From Apopatosoma sp963618495 (GTDB taxonomy: Bacteria; Bacillota; Clostridia; Oscillospirales; CAG-272), in contig CAVESF010000021.1 in NCBI GenBank assembly GCA_963618495.1, positions 1 to 35,192 on the forward strand: DNA of 35,192 nucleotides, in the 5' to 3' direction. Each line of letters starts with the position of its first letter. Positions within the stretch are counted from its first letter, which is position 1. Position numbers and translations under genes: made by a program. Shown here one piece after another: positions 23,002 to 32,700 of the stretch. The notes under the pieces are model-generated. The model was not told the origin of the DNA. It did not search any database and saw only the letters and a list, made by a program, of their open reading frames with translations.

Positions 23002-23042
23002 GACAATTACTGTGAATCTATAATATTGTGAGGTGTAAACTG

Positions 23043-23246
23043 ATGAAAGAAGGAATCCATCCTAACTATGTTGACGCAACAGTAAGATGTGCGTGCGGCG
23101 AAGTTATAAATACAAAATCCACAAAAGGTGATTTCCGTGTTGAAATCTGCTCAAAGTGTCATCCCTTCTTTACCGGCAAGCAGAAATTTGTAGACGCCGG
23201 CGGACGCGTTGATAAGTTCAGAAAGCGTCTGGAAGGTAAGAAATAA
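23043..23246 (+). CDS. rpmE: 50S ribosomal protein L31 (zinc-binding form)
   Basis: 67 residues from the ATG at 23043 (GAGGTG upstream), typical length. Zinc ligands are present as CAC near residue 18 and CSKCHPF near 37-42, so this is the zinc-containing type. The opening MKEGIHPNYV and FTGKQKFVDAGGRVDKF are characteristic. It has its own promoter and terminator. Confidence 0.97.
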   Translation: MKEGIHPNYVDATVRCACGEVINTKSTKGDFRVEICSKCHPFFTGKQKFVDAGGRVDKFRKRLEGKK

Positions 23247-23267
23247 TTTATATTATTTTGCCCGATT

Positions 23268-23309
23268 GAGCGAGAGAAAGCGCCTTTGCGTTTTTCTTTC
23301 GCTCTTTTT
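23268..23309 (+). terminator. Terminator after rpmE
   Basis: GAGCGAGAGAAA pairs with TTTCTTTCGCTC (one G-U), with GCG/CGC inside, followed by T5. Confidence 0.8.
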
Positions 23310-23329
23310 CTCTGAAAGGAAGTGATAAT

Positions 23330-24598
23330 ATGACGGAAAATATCAGCATAAAAGAGGAAAAGAAATCAAAAGCTGTCCTTGTTTCGCTCGTGACAAGAGA
23401 TATGAATGAAAACGAGGCTGAAATATCGCTCTCGGAGCTGGAACGCCTCTGCGAAACGGCTGGGGTAGAGGTTTTCGCGAGGATGATTCAGAATAAGGAA
23501 ACTCCCGACCCGAGGACATATATCGGAAAGGGTAAGGTAGGCGAGCTTTCCGAACTCTGCAAAAACAACGAAGTCGATACCGTGGTCTTTGACTGCGAAC
23601 TTTCGCCCTCGCAGATACGGAATCTCGAGGATGATATCGGCGATGTAAATGTGATAGACCGCAGCATGCTCATTCTCGATATTTTTGCTCTCCATGCCGT
23701 GACGGGCGAGGGCAAGCTTCAGGTAGAGCTGGCACAGCTGAAATACACCGTGCCGCGCCTTGTCGGCAAGGGACTTGAACTCTCGAGGCTCGGTGGCGGC
23801 GTAGGCACGAGGGGACCCGGCGAGAGCAAACTGGAGACCGACAGGCGCCATGTCAAGCGCAGAATGGATATGCTTGAAGCGCAGATAGCGGAGATGACGA
23901 AAAACCGCGAAGTGCAGAGAGCGCAGAGAGACAGGAGCGGTATTTTCAAATTTGCCATAGCGGGCTATACCAACGCGGGCAAATCCACACTGCTCAACAG
24001 GCTGACGGACGCGGGCATCCTCTCGGAGGACAAGCTTTTTGCCACGCTCGACCCGACCACGCGCAAATTCACGCTTCCATCCGGAGAAGACGTGCTGATG
24101 ACGGATACCGTAGGCTTCATCCGCAATCTGCCGCACCATCTGATAAAGGCTTTCAGGAGTACCTTTGAGGAGGTTTGCCACTCCGACGCCATAGTGATAC
24201 TGGCAGACGCTTCCGATCCAGAGGCGGATTCTCAGCTTGCCGTGACGGGAAAGCTGATAGAGGAGCTCGGCGCGGGCGATAAGCCCATCATATATGTCTA
24301 CAATAAATGCGATAAGGGCATAGCCTGCCATCATGCCGCTCCGACGGAAAACAGCGTTTATATTTCCGCGCTGACGGGCGACGGAATTGATGAACTGACG
24401 GCGAAGCTCGAGAGCGTTGCCATGGGCGGCAAGAGGCTCTGCACATTTGAGATACCGAATGATAAGCTCGGGCTGATAAATTCGCTCTATACGAATGCCG
24501 CCGTGCAGAATGTCGAATACGGCGAGCGTTTCGCCACGGTCACCGCCATAGCCGACGGCAAGGCGAGAGGTATGTTTGAAAAATACATGAAGGATTGA
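23330..24598 (+). CDS. hflX: GTPase HflX (ribosome rescue/splitting factor)
   Basis: 422 residues. The N-terminal HflX domain has DPRTYIGKGKVGEL, the glycine-rich linker GVGTRGPGESKLETDRR, and a coiled coil. The GTPase domain has GYTNAGKST (G1), DTVGFI (G3) and YNKCD (G4), with FRSTFEEV after G3. HflX binds the 50S E-site and splits stalled or stress-damaged ribosomes. AAAGGAAG precedes the ATG. The next gene starts 12 bases after its stop. Confidence 0.96.
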   Translation: MTENISIKEEKKSKAVLVSLVTRDMNENEAEISLSELERLCETAGVEVFARMIQNKETPDPRTYIGKGKVGELSELCKNNEVDTVVFDCELSPSQIRNLEDDIGDVNVIDRSMLILDIFALHAVTGEGKLQVELAQLKYTVPRLVGKGLELSRLGGGVGTRGPGESKLETDRRHVKRRMDMLEAQIAEMTKNREVQRAQRDRSGIFKFAIAGYTNAGKSTLLNRLTDAGILSEDKLFATLDPTTRKFTLPSGEDVLMTDTVGFIRNLPHHLIKAFRSTFEEVCHSDAIVILADASDPEADSQLAVTGKLIEELGAGDKPIIYVYNKCDKGIACHHAAPTENSVYISALTGDGIDELTAKLESVAMGGKRLCTFEIPNDKLGLINSLYTNAAVQNVEYGERFATVTAIADGKARGMFEKYMKD

Positions 24599-24610
24599 GG
24601 CAGGGAAGTT

Positions 24611-25243
24611 ATGACGGGAGAAATGACCACGGTGGCAAAGGCGGCAAGTGCCGAATTTACCGAGAAGAGAAGCGCTTTCATAGGTCATACCGCGAGCGTG
24701 TCCGATGTCGCCACTGCGGAGGCTTTCATCGCCTCCGTGAAGAAGAAATACAGCGACGCGCGACACAATGCATGGGCATACCTCCTGCGCGACGGGAGCA
24801 TGCGCTACAGCGACGACGGCGAGCCGCAAGGAACAGGCGGCGTGCCTGTACTCGAGGTGCTGAAAAAGAGCGGACTCTGCAATGTCGCCATTGTGGTGAC
24901 GCGGTATTTCGGCGGTATACTGCTTGGCGCGGGCGGGCTTTCGCGCGCCTATTCCAAGGCGGCGACGATGGCTATAGCCGAGGCGGGCACCGTGACATAC
25001 AGGCTCTTTACCGAATGCACGCTTTCGTGCGACTACGGAGAATATCGCAAGCTTATGTATGAAATGGAGAAATTTGATATAATAATAGATAATACAGTAT
25101 TTGAAAATGATGTAAAAATATATTTTTCCGTAAAGAAAAATGAAGCTGAAAAACTGATTTCGGCAATTTCCGCCGCAACAAATGCAAAAAGAAACGCCGA
25201 AATCATCGGCGAAAGGTTCGATATCCCGAAAAAACAGGCATAA
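24611..25243 (+). CDS. yigZ: IMPACT/YigZ family protein
   Basis: 210 residues. The N-terminal UPF0029/IMPACT domain has KKYSDARHNAWAYLL, DDGEPQGTGG and VTRYFGGILLGAGGLSRAY, all hallmark motifs. The C-terminal ferredoxin-like DUF1949 domain (about 135-205) is present. The bacterial function is not firmly known; eukaryotic IMPACT modulates the translational kinase GCN2. Following hflX in one unit fits a translation-related role, but that is inference. Confidence 0.93.
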   Translation: MTGEMTTVAKAASAEFTEKRSAFIGHTASVSDVATAEAFIASVKKKYSDARHNAWAYLLRDGSMRYSDDGEPQGTGGVPVLEVLKKSGLCNVAIVVTRYFGGILLGAGGLSRAYSKAATMAIAEAGTVTYRLFTECTLSCDYGEYRKLMYEMEKFDIIIDNTVFENDVKIYFSVKKNEAEKLISAISAATNAKRNAEIIGERFDIPKKQA

Positions 25244-25294
25244 ATCCTGAAAATTTTTGCGAAAAAAAGAGGAAAAACCGCATCTTCTGCGTAT

Positions 25295-25345
25295 ATTATC
25301 GTTGTAAAAGGATGAGAGGCGAATATCGCTGCATCCGACGATAAT
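25295..25345 (+). promoter_or_regulatory. Nested stem-loops in the dgt leader
   Basis: ATTATCGT (25295-25302) pairs with ACGATAAT (25338-25345). Inside it GGATG (25310-25314) pairs with CATCC (25332-25336), and inside that GCGA (25319-25322) pairs with TCGC (25326-25329). The structure ends four bases before the ribosome site AGGAGGTG, so it could affect dgt translation. It matches no riboswitch class I recognise. Confidence 0.45.
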
Positions 25346-25362
25346 GCAGGAGGTGCGGATTT

Positions 25363-26376
25363 TTGACTATAGCGGAACAGAATATGGAAATGGAACGCAA
25401 AACTCTCTCAAAGTACGCGTGCCTTTCGGAAAATTCACGGGGAAGAGATATTCCCATAGCGCCGTGTGAGGTTCGCACGGTATTTCAGCGGGACAGGGAC
25501 AGGATAATCCATTCCAAAGCTTTCCGCAGGCTCATGCACAAGACGCAGGTTTTCCTCTCTCCCGAGGACGACCACTACAGAACGCGGCTGACGCATACGC
25601 TCGAGGTGACGCAGATTGCCAAGACGATAGCGCGCGGTCTGCGTCTCAATGAAGACCTCTGCGAGGCGGCGGCACTCGGGCATGACCTCGGGCATACGCC
25701 TTTCGGACATGCGGGCGAGCGCGTTCTGCAGGAAAATTTCGACCATGATTTCACCCATTTCAGGCAGAGCCTGCGCGTTGTGGAAAAGCTGGAAAACGGC
25801 GGCAGAGGGCTGAATCTTACCTTTGAGGTGCGTGACGGCATAGTGCACCATTCCGGCTCTATAGTATTTTCGTCCGGCGCGGCTACGCTGGAAGGCTCGA
25901 TAGTAAAGTTTGCCGACAAAATAGCATATATAAATCACGATATCGATGACGCGATACGTGGCAAGATACTCTCGGAGGACGATATCCCGCGCGAGCTTTC
26001 GGAGATACTCGGCTTTACCCATTCGGACAGGATAGCGACGATGGTAAAGGACGTTATCTATACAAGTACGGACAAGCCGGATATAGCAATGTCGCCGGTG
26101 ATACTGGAGGCAACGCTGAAGCTCTGCAAGTTTCTCAATGACAATGTATATGTCAATCCCGCGGCGAAATCCGAGGAGGTTCATGCGATGGATATGCTTG
26201 CAAGGCTCTATGAGTACCTTGTGAAGCATCCGGAGAGAATGCCCGAGGAATTTCTGCGCGACGACGGCGACAGCATCGAGCGCAAGGTTGCCGATTATAT
26301 AGCGGGTATGACGGACAGATATGCGATAAATCTTTTCGAGGACCTTTTCATACCGAAGCTCTGGAAGCTGAAATAA
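25363..26376 (+). CDS. dgt: dGTP triphosphohydrolase-like HD protein
   Basis: 337 residues from the TTG at 25363 (AGGAGGTG upstream). An HD-domain dNTPase: RDRDRIIHSKAFRRLMHKTQVF, metal ligands in RLTHTLEVTQIAKTIARGL and LGHDLGHTPFGHAGE, and FADKIAYINHDIDDAIR. It cleaves dNTPs (classically dGTP) to the nucleoside and triphosphate, tuning dNTP pools. Placing it directly before dnaG and rpoD is a known clostridial arrangement. Confidence 0.94.
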   Translation: MTIAEQNMEMERKTLSKYACLSENSRGRDIPIAPCEVRTVFQRDRDRIIHSKAFRRLMHKTQVFLSPEDDHYRTRLTHTLEVTQIAKTIARGLRLNEDLCEAAALGHDLGHTPFGHAGERVLQENFDHDFTHFRQSLRVVEKLENGGRGLNLTFEVRDGIVHHSGSIVFSSGAATLEGSIVKFADKIAYINHDIDDAIRGKILSEDDIPRELSEILGFTHSDRIATMVKDVIYTSTDKPDIAMSPVILEATLKLCKFLNDNVYVNPAAKSEEVHAMDMLARLYEYLVKHPERMPEEFLRDDGDSIERKVADYIAGMTDRYAINLFEDLFIPKLWKLK

Positions 26377-26410
26377 GCTTTTTGCAAACCGAAGAGGGGG
26401 AGGTGGACGC

Positions 26411-28183
26411 TTGAAATTCACACCGGGCTTCATAGAAGAAGTGAAATACAGAAATCCGATAGAGTCGGTTGTTTCATCATATGTAAATCTCAGGCGGGCC
26501 GGCTCGAATATGACTGCGCTTTGCCCGTTTCATAACGAAAAGACGCCATCGTTTTTCGTTTTCAACAATACCGAGACCTATCACTGCTTCGGTTGCGGTG
26601 CGGGCGGCGATGTCATAACCTTTATCATGAATGCGGAAAATCTCGATTATCCCTCCGCTGTGGAGTTTCTCTGCAAGCGCGCGGGAATGGAGATGCCCGC
26701 CGAGAGCGCCTCGGACAAGAGCGAACTTGCCCTGCGCGCGAGAATCTATGCGCTGAATAAAGAGGCGGCGAGATTTTTCCATAAGATGCTTTTCGCTGAG
26801 GGAAGCGAGGCGGCAAGGAAATATCTCGAGGGGCGCAAAGTCACCTCGGCGGCTATAAAGGCTTTCGGGCTGGGCTACGCGCCGAAAACCTTTGACACTC
26901 TGCGCAGTCACATGCTTTCCTGCGGCTTTACCGATGAGGAGCTGAAGACAGCTTTCCTCTGCGGCAAAAGCGAGAAAAACGGACGAACGCATTATTTCGA
27001 CTATTTCCGCGGGAGGATAATCTTCCCGATAATAGACAATTTCCAAAATGTTATAGCTTTCGGCGGCAGAGCCATGGACGATGACGGACCGAAGTACCTG
27101 AATACCTCGGATACGCCCGTTTTCAAGAAGAGCAGAAACCTTTTCGCTCTGAATGTGGCACGAACCTGTTGCACGGAATATCTGATACTCTGCGAGGGCT
27201 ATATGGATGTTATTGCCATGCATATGGCGGGCTTTACGAATTCAGTTGCCACGCTCGGCACTGCATTGACTCCGGAGCAGGCGCGCATTATGGCGAAATA
27301 TACGAAATCGGTGGTTGTTTCATACGACAGCGATGAAGCGGGGACTACGGCGGCAAAGCGTGCCATACCGATACTGACAAGGGCAGGGCTTGATGTCCGC
27401 GTGCTTCAGATGAGCGGCGCGAAGGACCCCGACGAATACATAAAAAAATACGGTGCCGATAAATTCCGCAGGCTTGTCGAGGGCAGCGCGGGCAAGCTTG
27501 ATTTTCTGCTTTCGGGCGTGCTGAAAAAATACAACATTCTCATTCCCGAGGAAAAAGTGGCGGCGGCAAAGGAGCTGTGTTCCATAGCCGCGGATATATA
27601 TTCCGATGTGGAGCGGGATGTCTATATTTCGAGGATAGCCGAAAAGCTTTCGCTTCCCGCCGATACCGTGCGCGGCGATGTGCGACGTATGCGCTACGGA
27701 AAAGAGCGGCAGGAAAAAAGCGAAGAGAAGCGCAAAATCATCGAGCAGTCGCTCGGCTACGGCGACCGCGTGAATAAAGATTATATCCGCAATGCGAAAG
27801 CGGCAAAGGCAGAGGAAACGATACTCGGTATTCTGCTTCTGAAGCCCGAGTATATAAGCGACATAAAAGCGGGAAAAATATCTCTTGACGCGGACGATTT
27901 TGTAACAGACTTCAATAAGCGCGTTTTCACCGAGCTTATCTCGGGAGAAGAGCCTCCGGGACTGGGAATCCTCGGCGAGAGCTTCTCGGCGGAGGAGATG
28001 GCGCGCATAGTGAAAATGCAGACGACGCGCAGTCTGCTCACACAGAACGACGCTTCTGTGATAAACGAAAATATAAAGACGCTGAAAACCGAAAAAGAGG
28101 ACAGCCGATCCGATGCGGATCTGGATGATACCCTTAATATACTGAAACGCAAAAAGACGAATGTACCAAACGGAGGAAAATAA
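26411..28183 (+). CDS. dnaG: DNA primase
   Basis: 590 residues from the TTG at 26411 (GGGGGAGGTGG upstream). The N-terminal CHC2 zinc domain has Cys38, His41, Cys59 and Cys62 (CPFH...CFGCG). The TOPRIM catalytic core has LCEGYMDVIAMH and VVSYDSDEAG. The C-terminal helicase-binding domain (~440-580) is less conserved. Makes RNA primers for replication. The GGAGG site for rpoD lies within its last codons, and rpoD begins on the base after the stop. Confidence 0.97.
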   Translation: MKFTPGFIEEVKYRNPIESVVSSYVNLRRAGSNMTALCPFHNEKTPSFFVFNNTETYHCFGCGAGGDVITFIMNAENLDYPSAVEFLCKRAGMEMPAESASDKSELALRARIYALNKEAARFFHKMLFAEGSEAARKYLEGRKVTSAAIKAFGLGYAPKTFDTLRSHMLSCGFTDEELKTAFLCGKSEKNGRTHYFDYFRGRIIFPIIDNFQNVIAFGGRAMDDDGPKYLNTSDTPVFKKSRNLFALNVARTCCTEYLILCEGYMDVIAMHMAGFTNSVATLGTALTPEQARIMAKYTKSVVVSYDSDEAGTTAAKRAIPILTRAGLDVRVLQMSGAKDPDEYIKKYGADKFRRLVEGSAGKLDFLLSGVLKKYNILIPEEKVAAAKELCSIAADIYSDVERDVYISRIAEKLSLPADTVRGDVRRMRYGKERQEKSEEKRKIIEQSLGYGDRVNKDYIRNAKAAKAEETILGILLLKPEYISDIKAGKISLDADDFVTDFNKRVFTELISGEEPPGLGILGESFSAEEMARIVKMQTTRSLLTQNDASVINENIKTLKTEKEDSRSDADLDDTLNILKRKKTNVPNGGK

Positions 28184-29578
28184 ATGAAAAACTACATTGA
28201 AACGGACATCATAAGCGAAGAAACCGGCGGAAAAACAACAGCGGAGGTTACCGAAACGGCATCCGAGGCAACGGCAGAAGCGGCAGAAACCGAGAAAAAG
28301 ACCGCAAAGGCGACAAAGAGCAAGAAATCGTCAAAGAGCACAAAATCCGCGGAACTGGGAGATGCAGCTGCTGCAAAGCCCGCGGAGTCTGGTGACGCAA
28401 CTGCTGCAAAGCCCGAGGACGCCAAGCCCGAAGACGACAAAGCAACAGACATCAAGCCAGCTGACGGCAAAGCAGCAGACATCAAGCCCGCAAAAAACGA
28501 AATGCAGGAGCTTATCGAGCGTGCAAAGGCAAAGGGCTCTGTTTCCAACAGCGAGATACTGACAGCCATCGGCGACGATTACGATATCGACGCGGTGGAC
28601 AAGCTCTATGAAACGCTCGAGACGATGGGCGTCGACATCACGGAATGCTTCGACGATGTGGACGACATAGCCGACGACGATATTGAAAACGACATCGAAA
28701 GCTACGAGAGCGCCGAGAATATGGAGCAGATTCTCGCGCAGGAGGGTCTTGCGATAGACGACCCCGTGAAGATGTATCTCAAGGAGATAGGCAAGGTGCC
28801 GCTACTCGATCCCGAGCGTGAGCAGGAGCTTTCCAAGAGAATGTCCGAGGGCGACGAGGCGGCAAAGCAGGAGCTTGTCGAGGCGAACCTGCGTCTTGTT
28901 GTCAGCATAGCAAAGCGCTATCTCGGCAAGGGACTTTTCTTCCTCGACCTCATTCAGGAGGGCAACCTCGGTCTGATGAAAGCTGTTTCGAAATTCGACT
29001 ACACAAAGGGATATAAATTCTCGACATACGCGACATGGTGGATTCGTCAGGCGATAACGCGTGCCATAGCCGACCAGGCAAGGACGATACGCATACCCGT
29101 GCACATGGTGGAGACCATCCACAAGGTGACAAAGGTTTCGCGCCAGATGCTTCAGGAGGAGGGCAGAGAATGCTCGCCTGATGAAATTGCAAAGAAGATG
29201 GGCATGAGCCCCGAGAAGGTTCGCGAGATAATCAAGATAGCGCAGGACCCCATCTCGCTCGAAACGCCTGTCGGCGAAGAGGAGGACAGCCACATCGGCG
29301 ACTTCATAGAGGACGATACCTCGCCCGCGCCCGCAGAGGCTACCTCGTATACGCTTCTGCGCGAGCAGCTCAGCGAAGTTCTCCATACGCTCACGCCGCG
29401 TGAGGAAAGCGTGCTCCGTCTGCGCTTCGGTCTTGAGGACGGCAGAACCCGTACTCTCGAAGAGGTAGGTCAGCAGTTCAATATCACCCGCGAGCGCATA
29501 AGACAGATAGAGGCAAAGGCGCTCCGCAAGCTCCGTCATCCGAGCCGCTCAAAGAAGCTCCGCGACTATCTCGACTGA
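28184..29578 (+). CDS. rpoD: Primary RNA polymerase sigma factor with low-complexity N-terminal extension
   Basis: 464 residues. Residues 1-105 are an Ala/Lys/Thr/Asp/Pro-rich extension with imperfect repeats (AAKPAESGDATAAKPED, ATDIKPADGKAADIKPA), absent from B. subtilis SigA. Region 1.1 follows (IERAKAKGSVSNSEIL). Regions 1.2-4 are fully canonical: DPVKMYLKEIGKVPLL, LRLVVSIAKRYLGKGL, YKFSTYATWWIRQAITRAI, EESVLRLRFGLEDGRTRTLE and the helix-turn-helix FNITRERIRQIEAKALRKLR. Co-transcribed with dnaG. The promoters listed here (TTGACA/TATAAT) are what this factor should read. Confidence 0.96.
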   Translation: MKNYIETDIISEETGGKTTAEVTETASEATAEAAETEKKTAKATKSKKSSKSTKSAELGDAAAAKPAESGDATAAKPEDAKPEDDKATDIKPADGKAADIKPAKNEMQELIERAKAKGSVSNSEILTAIGDDYDIDAVDKLYETLETMGVDITECFDDVDDIADDDIENDIESYESAENMEQILAQEGLAIDDPVKMYLKEIGKVPLLDPEREQELSKRMSEGDEAAKQELVEANLRLVVSIAKRYLGKGLFFLDLIQEGNLGLMKAVSKFDYTKGYKFSTYATWWIRQAITRAIADQARTIRIPVHMVETIHKVTKVSRQMLQEEGRECSPDEIAKKMGMSPEKVREIIKIAQDPISLETPVGEEEDSHIGDFIEDDTSPAPAEATSYTLLREQLSEVLHTLTPREESVLRLRFGLEDGRTRTLEEVGQQFNITRERIRQIEAKALRKLRHPSRSKKLRDYLD

Positions 29579-29611
29579 TAAAAAACAGCGGATTTTGCCC
29601 GCCACGGCGTA

Positions 29612-29650
29612 CTTTCCTATTATATATAGTTAATATATATAATATTAGGG
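29612..29650. repeat. A/T-rich inverted repeat after rpoD
   Basis: CCTA + TTATATATA pairs with TATATATAA + TAGG (a three-base bulge). It may help end the dgt-dnaG-rpoD transcript but lacks a T-tract. Confidence 0.45.
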
Positions 29651-29674
29651 CGCTTGTTTTGGAGATTTTACACA

Positions 29675-29703
29675 TTGACAGAATCGCTCGTTTGTTGTAA
29701 AAT
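29675..29703 (+). promoter_or_regulatory. Promoter of the large lipoprotein gene
   Basis: TTGACA (29675-29680), 17-base spacer, TAAAAT (29698-29703), then a ~60-base leader with CAGGAGG before the ATG at 29773. Confidence 0.75.
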
Positions 29704-29772
29704 AAAATAGATAAAATACGGGGAGTTTTTCTCCGGACAAAATTTGCAAGAAATCATACCAGGAGGTATACC

Positions 29773-32700
29773 ATGCTTAAGAAAATCATGTGCTTGGTAC
29801 TTTGTGCCGCTATGCTCGTTTCCGTCGCGCTTTTCACATCCTGCGGCGAATACGAAGAGCAGGAAGAAAAAAGCACCGTACCGACGACTCTCAGCATAGT
29901 CGGCATAACGGAGGAGTCCACCAAGGAAGAGGACATCCGCGCCGTTGAAGCGGCTATAAACGAGATTACAAAGGCGAGATACAAGATAGCTATAAATCTT
30001 ACCCTCGTCACAATGGACGAATATTACGACCTCATAGACGAGAGAGTAAAAACCGCAAACTACTATAAAAATGTCGATGCGGCTATCCTTAATTACAATA
30101 ACTACATGAAGCAGAAAGCGGAAAGCGCCGCTGCTGCTATTCAGAGCAGTAAAAACTCAAAGAAGAAATGGGTAAAGACGATACAGACCGTCGAAGCCGA
30201 GACTCTCAGCACGAGACCCGTTTACACGGCAGAGGAGACGACTGTTTATCCGGACGGAACTATCGAAACGGTTTATCCCGAAGCATCCTCTCCCATAGAT
30301 ATAGTCATGATTTCCGGCAGAGAGATGTATGACAAATTTGACGAGATGGAGCTTCTTTCCTCAGTCAAGTCCTCTCTCAGCACAAACCCGAAGCTCAAGC
30401 AGTATATCTATCCCACATTCTTTACAGAGCTTGAGAATGTTACAGGCGATGTAAAGGCTATACCGAATAACAATCTTCTTGCAAATTATAAATATCTTGT
30501 GGTAAACAAGGAGCTTGCGGATAAGTATGAATACAATATCTCCTCATTCTCCGATTATACCGACCTTTCCGAATTTCTCGAAAAGGTGAAATCGGGCGAG
30601 AGCGATATCGTTCCTTTCGCAGAGAAGCCCGATGCGCTCGGCATCTACTATGCTTTCTCCGAGGATATCGCTATCGGTACTTATTTCAATCCCATCTACG
30701 GCTACGATACCGAAGAGGGAACAAGCTTCACTGTTTCCAATCTCTTTGATGTTCCGCAGTATACAAATTATCTCAAGACGATGGAAACATTTACGGAAAA
30801 GGGCTATTTCGAGGGCTCATCCGATAAATTTGCAGTCAAGGTTATCACAGGTGACGCTTCCGTAGAAGCACTCTACGGCGGTGACGACGGCGATTACTAT
30901 GTAAAGGTTATCCAGAATCCTTTCGTAAACGAAGAAATCCTCTTCAGAGGAATGCTCGCAGTTACAAGCTATGCTTCCAATTCCGAAAGAGCTCTTACTA
31001 TTATCGAAATGATAAATACCGACTCTCAGGTAAAGAACCTGCTCCAGTACGGTATCGAAAATAAGAACTATACGGTAAATGACGACGGCACAATAACCCG
31101 TCTCAACCATGACTACATGATGGATAACAACCTCACCGGCAATGTCTACATGGGTTATCCCGAGGAGGGAATGTCCGCCGATACATGGAGCTATGTAAAG
31201 CAGACAAACCTTGATTCTTCCGCCGCTCCGTTCCTTATCTATGATATAACGGACGCGAAGATAGACGCGCTGATGGATTCCATCATCAAGAGAGCCATCA
31301 TGAACGAGGCTCTTGCTCCTCAGAATATCGACTATACGACATATGCCGAGGCGCAGGGAACATCCGACGGCGAAAAGTATCACAGAGCTTTCCGTCAGAG
31401 TAACGAAGAATTCTTCAAAAACAAGCTTCAGGAAGCAGGTGTAAAAGCCGATTCCGTAAAGAGCGTTTTCGACAATCTGACTCACAAGGTTTATACCGTT
31501 GAATGGTACGAGAACACATATGTTAATTATGTAAAGGCTGAAAAATTCAGCAACATCAGCACGGAAAGCGGTATAGATGCCCTGATAAAGAAGGAAATCG
31601 CTTCTGTTGTAGGTTATGTTTACAGCAAGGACGAGAATAAGACGAATTCTTTTGAGGCTCTCCGTGAAAATGCTCAGGATTACTATTCCAATATCGAGCA
31701 TCTCAGAATCATGACCAAGCTCACTATTTTCAAGGATATGAGCGATGAAGAGCTTGCAAAATACGACAACCTCTCCAATACCGATTTCGAACAGGCTGTT
31801 TTCGACTATGTAAAGCAGAACTATATCGAGGAAAACAACATAACCGACGAGACATATGACCAGCTTATAAAGAACTTTATCTCCAGCGGACTCACGCAGA
31901 CGGACAAACTCACAAAGCAGACATATACAGTTTCATGGGACCTTTATCAGGAGACGAAGGCATCTGCCGAGGTGTTTCAGAATGCCGCCGCAAAGCTTAA
32001 GGACGGCTACAGCGAGTTGCTTCTCTCGAAATACAGCCAGAGTCAGATAGATGCGATGGACGCACTTGAACTCTGTGATGCAGTGCACACGCTTCTCTAT
32101 AACAATTATCTCTCCGAGAATGGGATCACAAAGAAGTATTTCGAGGATGATCTGAAAGATATCATAGCCGAGCCGACGGGTCTTTCCTATATGGATATGG
32201 TGGCAAAGAGAGCCGATTCCATAACATATACCGGCTATATGAACAAGGTCAGAAACAAATATAAGTCCGTTATCGTTGCCAAGTATTCTCTCGAAGAGTT
32301 CAAGGCGGGTACAGACGCTATCTCCAATGATGAAGTCATCACGACGATACTCGATTACCTCATAGAGGAACGCACGGGCATTTATAAGGAAATGCGCGGC
32401 GTGATGGGAATGAGCGAATCCGAATATGACGATGCCGCCGCCGACATGGAAAGCTTCAAGAGCTATGCGCGCAAGATGCGTGATAATGCTTACTATACGC
32501 TCGCTACAGAGTATACCTCTGCTGAAATCGATGCTTTCAATCTCAACGATGTTGACAGCATAGTATACGATATCATGTCCAGAACAGGCTTCTATACGAA
32601 TGTTATGGCACAGTATGTCGGCAAGGAACTCGGCGGTCGTAGCGGTTACATGAATGCAAAGAGTAAGTCCGTCAAGTATACGGAAGCCATGAACAAGCTT

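Noticed and set aside
23366..24829. Minus-strand frame of 487 residues opposite hflX and yigZ
   Set aside because: Antisense shadow spanning two well-identified genes, with no family resemblance.
25435..26433. Minus-strand frame of 332 residues opposite dgt
   Set aside because: Antisense shadow of dgt; Arg/Tyr/Ile-biased without domain motifs.
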